DNA of 40,404 bases from CAWDPQ01 sp049642465 (GTDB lineage: Bacteria; Acidobacteriota; Vicinamibacteria; Vicinamibacterales; 2-12-FULL-66-21), in assembly GCA_049642465.1 (NCBI GenBank), contig JBAROV010000246.1:1-40404 (forward strand), read 5' to 3'. The notes below the pieces were generated by a model. It made no database searches and had not been told where the DNA came from. It saw nothing but the letters and a program-made list of their open reading frames with translations. Below, in pieces: positions 7,949-16,357 of the stretch. A program made the translations under genes and the position numbers. Numbering within the stretch: the first letter of the stretch is position 1; each line of letters opens with the position of its first letter.

Positions 7949-8344
7949 ATGGGAAGCAACGCACGTTCAGACGCGGATTTGATCAAGTTGCTGGACCGCT
8001 TCGCCGACGCGTGGAACCGGCACGATCTCGACGCGCTGCTGTCCATGATGACAGACGACTGTGTGTTCGAAGCATCGGCCGGTCCTCAGGTGGACGGACA
8101 GCGGAGTGAGGGGAAGCAGGCGGTTCGCGCCGCTTACGCCGCAGTGTTCGAAGCATTTCCTGACGCGCACTGGGCCAACCCCAGGCATTTCATCGCGGGC
8201 AATCGTGGTGTGTCGGAATGGACGTTCACTGGCACACAAAAAGACGGCAAGCGCGTGGAGGTGACCGGTTGCGATCTCTTTACCTTTCGCGACGGCAAAA
8301 TCGCCATCAAGAACTCGTATCGCAAAAACCGGCCGGCGATCTGA
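7949..8344 (+). CDS. NTF2-like / SnoaL-type small protein
   Basis: This is a 131-residue cytoplasmic protein with the NTF2-like (SnoaL/SgcJ) pattern. The N-terminal helix is LLDRFADAWNRHDLDALLSMM, followed by TDDCVFEAS, GKQAVRAAYAAVFEAFPDAHW, a strand SEWTFTGTQKDGKRVEVTGCD, and the final LFTFRDGKIAIKNSYRK. These folds are cone-shaped pockets used as isomerases, hydrolases or ligand binders; the substrate cannot be told from sequence. No good ribosome-binding site precedes the ATG, which is 19 bases after the BACON gene stop, so translational coupling is possible. It converges on the gene at 8360-9523. Confidence 0.88.
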   Translation: MGSNARSDADLIKLLDRFADAWNRHDLDALLSMMTDDCVFEASAGPQVDGQRSEGKQAVRAAYAAVFEAFPDAHWANPRHFIAGNRGVSEWTFTGTQKDGKRVEVTGCDLFTFRDGKIAIKNSYRKNRPAI

Positions 8345-8359
8345 CGTAGGGCGTCACCG

Positions 8360-9523
8360 CTACGGCCCTGTCTTCTTCGGCGTGGACGTCGTGACGGAAG
8401 TGGTGTTGTGTCCCACGCCCTCGCCCGTCAGATACGCGTGCGTGTGGCTCTCGAAGTCACCGGTCAGCGCGTCGAGCGCTTGACGTGCTGCGCCCGTTTG
8501 CGTCTCCACGTCCCCTCGAAGTTGTTCGACAGATCGGCCGTGCCGCTCGTCCTGTTCGCCGAGCTTATTCTGCAAATCAGAAACGATCACTTCCATGTTG
8601 GGTCCAACCGCTTCGAGCTGCGCGCCGAGCGTCGCCACGGCCTCGCGGAGAGACTCGACCATCCGTTTCAGCTCCGAGACCTCAGCCGCGACATCCGTCG
8701 GATTCAACCCCACGTCCATCTTGAAACCGGCAAGCTCAATCCCTGGCGCTCCAGCCAGCGCGAACTCGGCGACCGGATCGAAGAAATTGACCTTTGCGAA
8801 ATCCGCGATGGAGACCGGCGCTCCGTGAAGCCCCGTTGTCGATCTGGCAGCTGCGAACAACTCGAAACGGTAAAGACGACCCTTTCGCACCTGAATGACG
8901 AATGTCTCGACCTTCGCCAGCGATAGCTGATCGATTTCGGGAACGGGCGCGGGGACTTTGCCGACCATCTTCCAGCTGCCCAGAAGGCTGCCGACCGAAG
9001 TGTCATCGATCACCCTGTAGTCGATGTCTCGATTTTCAGCGACATCGCGGATTCGTGCCGATACCGCAAAGGTGGATGTGCTTCCGGGGCTGAACGTCGT
9101 GATCCGACCGACCCGTCGGACTTGAAACGACACGGCAACGACCGCTGACGCGTTCTCGCTGGTTCCACAGTCCACCGTGAAGTCCGCGGACAGCTTTCCT
9201 CGCGCAAACGCCTCGATCTGGCGGTCGCCTGGAATGCCGAAGGGCCTGTTGACCGATGTCTCGAGGAGAATGGTCGGGCCTGCGAACTGGACGGTGGTGT
9301 GCCCCCAGATACTCGGGTTGGGGAGAGGGTCCGCGGGTAAGGTGAAACTGAGTATGGTCCGTGCCTTTCGGATCAGGGAATTGTTCACGACTTGCGTGTC
9401 AAAACTGAAGTCGTCCTTCAAATCCCCGGGGCTCAGGCAATTGAGGGTTTGCGCCTCGCCTGGCCGCGCCGATCCGGCCCAGATCGCGATGAGCATGGCG
9501 GCGATGCAAAACGTCCGTCTCAT
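8360..9523 (-). CDS. exported coiled-coil protein with HxH tail-fibre-like C-terminus
   Basis: This is a 387-residue protein. The start MRRTFCIAAMLIAIWAGSARPGEAQ gives a typical signal peptide; an upstream in-frame start would add 23 residues without signal character. The first about 270 residues are beta-rich and unassigned. A heptad-like coiled coil follows (VSELKRMVESLREAVATLGAQ and onward, about 280-355). The protein then ends with SHTHAYLTGEGVGHN and a Thr/Ser-rich tail. His-x-His tips after a coiled coil are known from trimeric phage fibres, where the histidines bind a metal on the trimer axis. A secreted trimeric fibre is the best guess from this architecture, stated as inference. Confidence 0.72.
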   Translation of the reverse strand: MRRTFCIAAMLIAIWAGSARPGEAQTLNCLSPGDLKDDFSFDTQVVNNSLIRKARTILSFTLPADPLPNPSIWGHTTVQFAGPTILLETSVNRPFGIPGDRQIEAFARGKLSADFTVDCGTSENASAVVAVSFQVRRVGRITTFSPGSTSTFAVSARIRDVAENRDIDYRVIDDTSVGSLLGSWKMVGKVPAPVPEIDQLSLAKVETFVIQVRKGRLYRFELFAAARSTTGLHGAPVSIADFAKVNFFDPVAEFALAGAPGIELAGFKMDVGLNPTDVAAEVSELKRMVESLREAVATLGAQLEAVGPNMEVIVSDLQNKLGEQDERHGRSVEQLRGDVETQTGAARQALDALTGDFESHTHAYLTGEGVGHNTTSVTTSTPKKTGP

Positions 9524-9682
9524 TGGCGACACCTTTCTCGGTATGGTTCCCACTGGCCCCGTAACGGTGCCGCAGGGTTCGCGGTCGAGCATGGCGGGCG
9601 CTGGCCCGGCGGGTCAATCACAACGACGATAAACGCATCGTAGACTGTAACGCCTTCATAACAGGCGCGTTACGACGTCAGC

Positions 9683-9712
9683 TTAAATGGAGTAAAGCAT
9701 CTGGGCTATACT
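9683..9712 (+). promoter_or_regulatory. weak sigma-70-like promoter for the wHTH-TPR gene
   Basis: A TATACT box at 9707-9712 lies 25 bases before the ATG at 9737, with TTAAAT at 9683-9688 at an 18-base spacing. The -35 match is poor, so this is only a suggestion. Confidence 0.25.
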
Positions 9713-9736
9713 TCGGGCTTCCCAACGACCTAATCC

Positions 9737-11623
9737 ATGGAGCGCCCTGAGTCAGGCCCGCTGCGCTTCGGCGTCTTCGAAGTGGACCCGGCCACGGGTC
9801 AGGTACGAAAACATGGCCGGCGACTGAAACTGCATGACAAGGCGTTCCAGTTGCTGTTGGCGCTCCTGGACCGTCCGGGCGAAGTGGTGAGCCGAGACGC
9901 GTTGCGTCAACGCCTGTGGCCGGACGATGTCTTCGTGGAATTCGACAACAATCTGAACAACACCGTGAGTCGCCTGCGGGAGGCGCTCAATGATTCAGCG
10001 GAGGCCCCGCGATTCATCGAGACGATTCCACGTCGCGGCTATCGGTTTATCGCGCCGGTGGAAGGGGCAGTCGCGCCTTCGCCGGTCCTCGCGACTAGAG
10101 CCGACGAGGCTTCCGATGGGACGCCGGCTCGTGGGCGAAAACCCATGTGGTGGCGGATGGCCTCTGCAGCCGTTCTGACGATGAGTGCGTCAGCACTGGT
10201 TGGCCTGCTCCTCTATGCATCCTGGAATGAAACGCCGACGCCGCTCAACTCCGTGGCCGTCCTGCCTTTCGTAGCGGCCGAGACTCAGGACGACTACCTC
10301 GCGTTCGGCGTGACAGAAGCGCTGGTGACTGAACTCTCCAGGGTTCCTGCCCTCAAGGTGATTTCGCAGACCTCAGCGTCGCAGTACAAAGGGGTCAGCA
10401 AGTCGCTGCCGCAAATCGCCCGCGAGCTCGGAGTCGCGGGCGTCGTCGAAGGTTCGGTTGTCCGCGAGCGCGAAACGGTGCGGATCACCGTGCAGCTGAT
10501 CGATGCGGTCAGCGACACGCACGTGTGGGCTGACACCTACGTCCGCGACGCACGGAACCTGCTCCTGGCGCAAAGCGAGATCGCGAGCGCAGTTGCGCGC
10601 GAAGTACGAGTTCAGATGACTGGTGAAGATCAGAAGGCGGTTAATCAGGCCGCGCTCGCGCCCGCTCGGGCCGTCAACCCTCGAGTGCACGAGGCCTATC
10701 TGCGCGGTCGATTTTACATGGGCGTCGGAACCGAATCTGGACGGGCCAGCGCCCTGGCGCAGTTCGAACAGGCCCTCACGATCGATCCGAATCACGCGCC
10801 GTCACACGCCGGCTTGGCCGTGTACTACACGGTGACCGATTCCCTGCCGGCCAGTGTCGCGATGCCGAAGGCCAGAACGTATGCGCGCAGAGCTCTCGAG
10901 CTCGATGACACACTCGCGGAAGCGCACGCCTCCCTCGCGTTCATTCATTACTACGCCGATTGGGATTGGCACGCGGCTGAAGCCCAGTTCAGGCGAGCAC
11001 TCGAAATCGATCCCGGCAACTCACGGACGCGGCACTGGTACGCGATGTATCTCAGCACGATGGGCCGGCACCCGGAAGCGCTCGAGCAGGTTCAACGTGC
11101 CTTGGAGGTGGACCCTCTCTCGGTGATGGCGCTCGATAGCGCGGCACTAGTGTGGATTCACGCGCGACGTTCGGACCGGGCGCTTGAAGCTGGCCGAAAG
11201 ATTCTGACATTGAGCCCGGACAGCCCGGTCGGCCTCGAGCAGATCGCCATTGCTTCTCTTCTGAGTAACGACCACAACCGTGCGATGGAAGCGATTCAAA
11301 GGGGACTGGCGGTCTCTCAGCGCGACGCGGTATTCCTGGCGCTGCTCGCCCATCTTCAGGGCGTGCTCGAGCGAAGAGCAGCAATGCGCGAGACGCTCGA
11401 AGAGCTGACCGGCAAGGCCAGAACCAGTGTCGTATCCCCGACGTTTGTCGCAATCGCGTGGCTGGGCCTCCCCGAGCGGGAGATCGCCATCGAATGGCTC
11501 GAAAAGGCCTATGAGATCCACGACCCGTATCTCGTGTTGCTCAACGTGAGCCCATGGTTCGATCGGCTCCGCGAGGTGCCTCGATTCCAGGCGCTCTTGC
11601 AGCGAATGAGTTTTCCTGGATAG
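9737..11623 (+). CDS. winged-helix (OmpR/CadC-type) regulator with TPR domain
   Basis: This is a 628-residue membrane-bound transcription regulator. Residues about 10-110 form an OmpR/PhoB winged helix (KLHDKAFQLLLALLDRPGEVVSRD...LRQRLWP...NNTVSRLREAL...FIETIPRRGYRF). One transmembrane helix follows (about 140-162, AAVLTMSASALVGLLLYAS). Then comes the VAVLPF...FGVTEALVTELSR module found in CadC-like and adenylate-cyclase-associated proteins (about 175-290), and TPR repeats to the C-terminus. Such proteins keep the DNA-binding domain in the cytoplasm and the TPR part outside. No receiver domain or kinase is present, so it is a one-component sensor. The target genes cannot be read from the sequence; it converges on the glycosyltransferase. 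Confidence 0.92.
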   Translation: MERPESGPLRFGVFEVDPATGQVRKHGRRLKLHDKAFQLLLALLDRPGEVVSRDALRQRLWPDDVFVEFDNNLNNTVSRLREALNDSAEAPRFIETIPRRGYRFIAPVEGAVAPSPVLATRADEASDGTPARGRKPMWWRMASAAVLTMSASALVGLLLYASWNETPTPLNSVAVLPFVAAETQDDYLAFGVTEALVTELSRVPALKVISQTSASQYKGVSKSLPQIARELGVAGVVEGSVVRERETVRITVQLIDAVSDTHVWADTYVRDARNLLLAQSEIASAVAREVRVQMTGEDQKAVNQAALAPARAVNPRVHEAYLRGRFYMGVGTESGRASALAQFEQALTIDPNHAPSHAGLAVYYTVTDSLPASVAMPKARTYARRALELDDTLAEAHASLAFIHYYADWDWHAAEAQFRRALEIDPGNSRTRHWYAMYLSTMGRHPEALEQVQRALEVDPLSVMALDSAALVWIHARRSDRALEAGRKILTLSPDSPVGLEQIAIASLLSNDHNRAMEAIQRGLAVSQRDAVFLALLAHLQGVLERRAAMRETLEELTGKARTSVVSPTFVAIAWLGLPEREIAIEWLEKAYEIHDPYLVLLNVSPWFDRLREVPRFQALLQRMSFPG

Positions 11624-11679
11624 AGCGACGGGCGAGGCGGACGATTGCCGATGGACGGCTGTCAGGCGCTCGCTGTTGG

Positions 11680-12816
11680 CTACCAATTCAATCGCGACCG
11701 ATACAGACCAATCAATCCAGCCTCACGCTTGATTAGCGGGTGGCGCTGATGCAGGTGCGCGAGTTCCGAGTAACGCTGCGCGCGGTCGAGAAAGTCATGG
11801 TGGCCGTGCTCCGACAGGTAGCTCGCAAACTTTCGAGCGAACCTGGCCATGTTTTTCGCCGTGACGAGGTTGATCTCGAACCCTGCGCGCTCGAACAATC
11901 GGCGTTTGATCTCGGCCACACCCGCTTTCGGGACCATGTTCAAACCGTAGAGCTGTTTGAGCTCTCGGGCACGTGGATGCAGCATGATGGTCGTGCTCAT
12001 CCCGTCGAAATGATGGACGCGCGCATCGAGCAGGTCCACGCGGTAGCCTGCGGCCAGTAGCGCGTACGTAAAGTCGAGGTCCTCGAGTCCCGCGTAGTAC
12101 TTGGTGTCGTAGCCTCCCGTTCGGTTGAACGTCCTTCTGACCATGACCAAGGGGACGTTCTTGGCAATCCGCACGCCGCTTGGCGCGACGACCTGGAACT
12201 CTGGGGTCACCGCCTGGCTGTCCGCGGTTAACCGCGCAACGGCCTTCTCCACCCAGTGGTCGTCGTCGAGCACGCAGTCGTCATGGAATATCGCGACGTA
12301 CTCGCCGCGAGCCTTCGACACCCCTTTGTTGTAACCACGCGGTACTGACCCGAACCTGGAACGTGTTACGCGCCAGCCACGGAACTGTTCGAGATCGCAT
12401 CCGTGACCGTTGTATACGACGATGATCTCCAGCGGAATGCCCGGGCTGGAAGCGATGATGCTCGGAATCAGCGTGCGGCGGACGAACAAATCGTTGGCGG
12501 TCAACAGAATGATGCAGGAGACCAACGGTCGTGACGCATTCCGAAATCCGCGGGCAAGCCCGGCGTCGAGTGCCGGCAGCCCATTAATGGCCGCAAAGGC
12601 GCGGGCCACCCGAAAGTCCCAGTCGGATGCTGGGCACTCGATGGCCAGAATGCTCCGGCCGCTGTCGACGACGTCGAGGTCGTAGCGGAACGATGCGGAG
12701 AAAGTCGCGAGCGCGGCGGGTAGTGTGTTCCCAGGATACCAGGAATTCGGAAAGACGAAGCGGCAGCCGTTCCGTTTCGCTTCGAACACGAATTCAGAGT
12801 CAGCCTCAACGTGCAT
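11680..12816 (-). CDS. family 2 glycosyltransferase
   Basis: This is a 378-residue protein. About 90 N-terminal residues of unknown role precede a GT-A domain. It opens with VSCIILLTANDLFVRRTLIP (about 99-118), then IPLEIIVVYNG, GYNKGVSKARGEYVAIFHDD (161-180) and CVLDDDHWVEKAV. The Asp pair after IFH is the nucleotide-sugar/metal site and the NKGV...GEY segment is typical of GT2. A later GLEDLDFTYALLAAGYRV corresponds to the ED acceptor-site motif. The C-terminal helices are rich in His and Arg. It is divergent from the isoprenoid cluster (82 bases between starts), so it could glycosylate that product, or it could be an unrelated cell-surface enzyme. Confidence 0.88.
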   Translation of the reverse strand: MHVEADSEFVFEAKRNGCRFVFPNSWYPGNTLPAALATFSASFRYDLDVVDSGRSILAIECPASDWDFRVARAFAAINGLPALDAGLARGFRNASRPLVSCIILLTANDLFVRRTLIPSIIASSPGIPLEIIVVYNGHGCDLEQFRGWRVTRSRFGSVPRGYNKGVSKARGEYVAIFHDDCVLDDDHWVEKAVARLTADSQAVTPEFQVVAPSGVRIAKNVPLVMVRRTFNRTGGYDTKYYAGLEDLDFTYALLAAGYRVDLLDARVHHFDGMSTTIMLHPRARELKQLYGLNMVPKAGVAEIKRRLFERAGFEINLVTAKNMARFARKFASYLSEHGHHDFLDRAQRYSELAHLHQRHPLIKREAGLIGLYRSRLNW

Positions 12817-12898
12817 CTGGCCGTTCCTCAGAGAGAACGACTAGAGTATAGCGTCGCGGTTCGCGCTTACTGCGACCGTGAAACGAACTGAGGGTGTG

Positions 12899-13927
12899 AT
12901 GCCAGTCGCATCCACGCAAACGCGACCGATCCAGCTTCGATCCATACATCACGACGCGAGTGCGTCGATCGCGCGCGCCGTTCGGTTTTTGCTTCAGGCG
13001 CGGCGCGCCGATGGCTGGTGGCGCGACTTCGAGACGCTTGCCGGATTGAGTGACGAGTGGGTCACCGCCTTCGTGGCATCTGCGCTCGCTCGCAGTGGCC
13101 GCGAAGACGGCATCTCCGCAGCGCGCGACGCGTTGAAGAGACTCAACCGCCGGCAATCGTGGTCGGGTGGCTGGGGATACAACGCACGCGTGCCCGCCGA
13201 CGCCGACTCGACGCTCTGGGTTCTGAGCCTCATGGGCGCGCTCGATGTCCGGCACTCCTTCCGTGCTCGATGGGCACGCACGTTCGTCCGCCGCCACGCG
13301 AAATCGAACGGCGGCATCGCCACATATGCGTCCCCGAAGCCGATCCGGTTCTTCACACAGCTCGCGTCAAATGTTTCGTTCGCGGGCTGGTGCGCTCCGC
13401 ATGTCTGCGTGTCGGCGTTGGCGGCGACCGTTGAACTGTCGGTCCGTCCAGGTGTACTCGAGTTTGTTCGCCGATCGCAGTCGAGTGACGGCTCATGGGA
13501 TGCCTATTGGTGGTTTGACCGCGAGTACTCCAGCGCACTCGCGGTCGCCGCGCTTGCCGCGACGGCAACGCCGGACGACGAAAAACGGATCGCGCACGCT
13601 GTGGCGTGGGGCATCTCGCGTCTCGAAGGCGGTGGTCCGCCACTTTCACCGTTTGCCGTCGCGTGGCTTCTGTCGCTCCTGAAGGCTGGCGGCGCTCCTG
13701 GACCTGGACGGAAGGCCGCTCTTTCGTTACTGCTCGACTCTCAGGCGCCAGATGGTTCCTGGCCAGCGACTGCACGACTGCGTATTCCACCGCCGGACGT
13801 TGTCGAGCCGGACCGCTACGACCGTTGGGTGGTCGGCGGCCGCGGCGGAGGCAGCGTTGTTCTTGAGCGCTCCGGCTGTTTCACGACGGCCGCTGCGCTC
13901 AATGCCCTTTGTGGGTTGGACCGTTGA
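12899..13927 (+). CDS. short squalene-cyclase/prenyltransferase-repeat protein
   Basis: This is a 342-residue protein built from alpha/alpha-barrel repeats of the terpene-cyclase type. QW-like units are visible: ADGWWRDFETLAGLSDEWVT, SWSGGWGYN, SSDGSWDAYWW and APDGSWPATARL. A PADADSTLW segment lies where class II cyclases have their DxDD acid motif. It keeps the catalytic-position Asp (D103) but has Ser104 in place of the last Asp. At half the usual length of a two-domain cyclase it may be a single-barrel cyclase or a non-cyclising relative. The ATG at 12899 was preferred over a GTG at 12878 because of the GAGGG ribosome-binding site. It is the first gene of a run with one-base gaps or short overlaps. 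Confidence 0.8.
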   Translation: MPVASTQTRPIQLRSIHHDASASIARAVRFLLQARRADGWWRDFETLAGLSDEWVTAFVASALARSGREDGISAARDALKRLNRRQSWSGGWGYNARVPADADSTLWVLSLMGALDVRHSFRARWARTFVRRHAKSNGGIATYASPKPIRFFTQLASNVSFAGWCAPHVCVSALAATVELSVRPGVLEFVRRSQSSDGSWDAYWWFDREYSSALAVAALAATATPDDEKRIAHAVAWGISRLEGGGPPLSPFAVAWLLSLLKAGGAPGPGRKAALSLLLDSQAPDGSWPATARLRIPPPDVVEPDRYDRWVVGGRGGGSVVLERSGCFTTAAALNALCGLDR

Positions 13928-13928
13928 G

Positions 13929-14984
13929 ATGCATCAGGCTCCGGCGCTCACCGTCGATCGAATCCGCACCGCGATGTGGGCGGCACTGCGCGAAGAAGAC
14001 CTGTGGCCCCATTGGGACGCATACGAAGCGGGACGCGGCCGGGTCGTTGGCTGGGGAGAAACGGAGATCGGCGAGCTCCAGAGAGTGGTCGGCCGTCGCG
14101 TGTGGCGTGCGGCGCTGGACGGCGCGGCGCGGCCAGTGAGCGACGCGGACGTGGTGCGGATTGTCGGAATGGGCAGGCTCTTGAGCGAACACCTGCTGGC
14201 TCCGCTCGCCCTGCCGTCAGACACTCGCACGCCACTGGCGCGCCTGGGAGCGTTGGCCAACCTGATTGTGGCTCTCTACGACAACTTTCTGGACGGTCGA
14301 GGGTCCGGGACGCCGCTCTCCCGGAGCGCGCTGTCTGCAGATAGCGGCAAGAGGGGACTGATGTTGTTCTGGCACCGCTCCCTGGGCACGGTGGACGAGC
14401 GCTTGATGGGGCGGCTCGTCGAGCTGTACTACCGGCGCCTTCAGCTGCTGACCCCGCCGTCGCTCGCGGGATCGGCACGCCTCGCGTTCATTCATCGGAC
14501 GATCCGCCGCATGTATGACGCGGAGGACGCAACGCGAACCCGATCCGGCCCACCCTCGCGCGCCGCGCTACGGCGAAAGGCAGCGCTGCCTTTCGTGGTG
14601 ATGGGTCTGCCCGGATGGCTCGTCGCCTCGCCTGGGACGACGACGCTGTTCTGGCACGTTGGCTGGCTGTATCGTGTTGGGCTCTTCTTCGGCGCGATCG
14701 ATGACGCCGTGGATATGGAAGCCGATCGCGCGGCCTCCCACCCGAACACACTGACCTCGGAGCTGAGTCTCGCGAACGATCCCGAACAGGCGCTGCAACG
14801 GTTCGTCCGGCGCGTCGCGCGAGCCGGCACCGGCCTGGCATCGGCATGGCTCAAACGCGTACCGGAGCATGAGAAAACTGATCCGATCGTGTCGCGCGCG
14901 ATTCAGATTACGACCTGCTCGTGGTTGGGCGGCAGCGGATGGCAGCCGTGGGCCGAAAGTGCAGGAACCAGCGATGGACCTTGA
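13929..14984 (+). CDS. class I isoprenoid biosynthesis enzyme
   Basis: This is a 351-residue, mostly helical protein with two Asp-rich motifs at the positions expected for trans-isoprenyl enzymes. They are LYDNFLDG (D118 and D122) and FFGAIDDAVDMEAD (D258, D259, D262, D266). Such motifs bind the diphosphate through magnesium in squalene/phytoene synthases, prenyltransferases and class I terpene synthases; overall similarity is too low to choose between these. The ATG follows the previous stop by one base (TGAGATG), so translation is coupled. Upstream in-frame starts overlap the preceding gene and are less likely. It should supply or convert an isoprenoid diphosphate handled with the cyclase-like neighbour (inference). 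Confidence 0.78.
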   Translation: MHQAPALTVDRIRTAMWAALREEDLWPHWDAYEAGRGRVVGWGETEIGELQRVVGRRVWRAALDGAARPVSDADVVRIVGMGRLLSEHLLAPLALPSDTRTPLARLGALANLIVALYDNFLDGRGSGTPLSRSALSADSGKRGLMLFWHRSLGTVDERLMGRLVELYYRRLQLLTPPSLAGSARLAFIHRTIRRMYDAEDATRTRSGPPSRAALRRKAALPFVVMGLPGWLVASPGTTTLFWHVGWLYRVGLFFGAIDDAVDMEADRAASHPNTLTSELSLANDPEQALQRFVRRVARAGTGLASAWLKRVPEHEKTDPIVSRAIQITTCSWLGGSGWQPWAESAGTSDGP

Positions 14985-15951
14985 TATCGCGCTGCTGTTT
15001 TCGGCGCAGGGTGGCCAGTGGCCGGGAATGGGCGCGACGCTGTACGAGCAGAACACCGTGTTTCGTGACGCGTTGCAGCAATGCGATGTCGTGATCGGCG
15101 ACCTCGCAGGATGGAGCCTCGTCCGCGAACTCACGCGCGACCCGAGTCACTGGCGTCTTCACTGCGATCCGCAGTTGATCCAGCCCGCCCTGACCGCCCT
15201 GCAGATCGCCTTCGACGATGTGCTGCGGGAGGCTGGTGTGCGGCCGATGGCCACGCTGGGGCTGAGCATGGGTGAAGTGGCTGCAGCCTACAGCGCGGGC
15301 GCCTTGAGTCGGCGTGATGCACTCCAGATCGTCACGACGCAGGCTCGCCTCACGCGCCGCCCGCTTCGTCCGGGTCGGATGGTAGTTGCCTGCACATGCG
15401 CAATGTCCGCGGAGGAGTTGCTGCAATCCGAGACCGACGTCAGTGTGGCCGTCGAGCTCGCGCCGAACGTTATCGTGCTGTCGGGCGAGGCTGAAGCGGT
15501 GACACGCTGCGCGCGGCGCCTCGCCGCCGCAGGCGTGCAGGTGACCGACGTGCCAGTGGGCTTTGCGTTTCACAGCGGCGAAGTGTCGCCCCTTCAGACG
15601 GAATTCGTCGTGGCGTTGCGCACGCTCGCTCCCGGCCCTACGACCGTGCCGTTCTACTCGGCGGCGTGCGGCGGCCGCACCAACGGCGATGCGCTGCACG
15701 CGGAGCACTGGTGGAGGATCATGAGCGGCGGTGCACATTTCGTAGCCTCGGTCGAAGCTGCGCTCGCAGCCGGATGCCGAACCTTTGTCGAAGTCGGGCC
15801 GCATCCAAATCTTCACGATGCGGTGCGCGCAACCGCGGGCAGCGCGGGGATCGGCGTGACGTGCCTGTCGGTGATGGCGCGCGGGGAACATTCCACCGCC
15901 CTGCTCGCGTCGACGCTGGCACGGCTCAATGCGGAGAAGAAGCCGGTGTAG
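14974..15951 (+). CDS. standalone polyketide-type acyltransferase
   Basis: This is a 325-residue protein of the FabD/PKS acyltransferase fold. The N-terminal SAQGGQWPGMG resembles the GQGxQ motif. The nucleophile elbow is GLSMGE (Ser98), with Leu replacing the usual His of GHSxG. QARLTRR carries the substrate-carboxylate Arg region, FAFHS gives the catalytic His200, and FVEVGPHPNL is the hallmark C-terminal motif of polyketide-synthase acyltransferases. FAFHS is closer to the malonyl-type HAFH than to the methylmalonyl YASH signature. It overlaps the preceding gene by 11 bases. No ketosynthase or carrier protein lies in the window, so it acts in trans or uses a different acceptor. A housekeeping FabD role is unlikely because no fatty-acid genes are present. 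Confidence 0.85.
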   Translation: MDLDIALLFSAQGGQWPGMGATLYEQNTVFRDALQQCDVVIGDLAGWSLVRELTRDPSHWRLHCDPQLIQPALTALQIAFDDVLREAGVRPMATLGLSMGEVAAAYSAGALSRRDALQIVTTQARLTRRPLRPGRMVVACTCAMSAEELLQSETDVSVAVELAPNVIVLSGEAEAVTRCARRLAAAGVQVTDVPVGFAFHSGEVSPLQTEFVVALRTLAPGPTTVPFYSAACGGRTNGDALHAEHWWRIMSGGAHFVASVEAALAAGCRTFVEVGPHPNLHDAVRATAGSAGIGVTCLSVMARGEHSTALLASTLARLNAEKKPV

Positions 15952-15981
15952 CACCGGAATGTGTTCAGAAAGGAGTCCGTG

Positions 15982-16347
15982 ATGGAGAGCAAGGGGAAAT
16001 GGACGGGAAAGCTCCTCGATGCGTCCGGGCGTGTCGGAAAGATCGAGATGGACGTGGGGGCGGAGGGTGGGCGTGGAGCGTTCACGCTGGAGCTGCAAGA
16101 ACGTGATGGACGTCCCGTGACCCTCAAAGGGCCGATTACGCTCACGACCGAGGGCGAGACCTACCGTTTGCGATCGTCACCGGGAACCGAGCAAGAGCGC
16201 GGCAGAGGCGAATGGCAGGCGACGCTCTCGCGCGGCGATTCCGGTCGCTACGCGAAGGCCGCGATGATGGGAACTTACGGGGTTTCAGGTGGCGGGCCCG
16301 AACTCCCACTCACCGGTGGCGTCGTGATCCTCTGGCAGTTCTCGTGA
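15982..16347 (+). CDS. small protein, paralogue of the exported protein at 18163-18594
   Basis: This is a 121-residue protein with an excellent ribosome-binding site (AAGGAG, six bases before ATG) and no signal peptide. It alternates short strands: GKWTGKLLDASGRVGKIEM, TLELQERDGRPVTL, LTTEGETYRLRSS, GEWQATLSRGDSG. It ends with YAKAAMMGTYG...LPLTGGVVILWQF. The same order of motifs, with DWQANLTQ, PYAKAALLGEY and LPMTRGVIVLWQF, occurs in the exported protein at 18163-18594, so the two are paralogues of a compact beta-barrel-like fold. The family is not recognised. It lies between the acyltransferase and the peptidase and is probably cotranscribed with both. Confidence 0.75.
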   Translation: MESKGKWTGKLLDASGRVGKIEMDVGAEGGRGAFTLELQERDGRPVTLKGPITLTTEGETYRLRSSPGTEQERGRGEWQATLSRGDSGRYAKAAMMGTYGVSGGGPELPLTGGVVILWQFS

Positions 16348-16357
16348 GGCCGCGATC

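Noticed and set aside
3967..9523. Prophage or contractile injection system
   Set aside because: Only one tube-fold gene and fibre-like motifs are present; no sheath, baseplate, capsid, terminase or AAA+ gene was found, and the proteins carry signal peptides.
13752..13928. Longer form of the class I isoprenoid enzyme
   Set aside because: The extra residues overlap the preceding gene in another frame; the ATG at 13929 gives coupled translation.
14974..15951. Housekeeping malonyl-CoA:ACP transacylase (fabD)
   Set aside because: The motifs are of the PKS type, it overlaps an isoprenoid gene, and no fatty-acid genes are adjacent.
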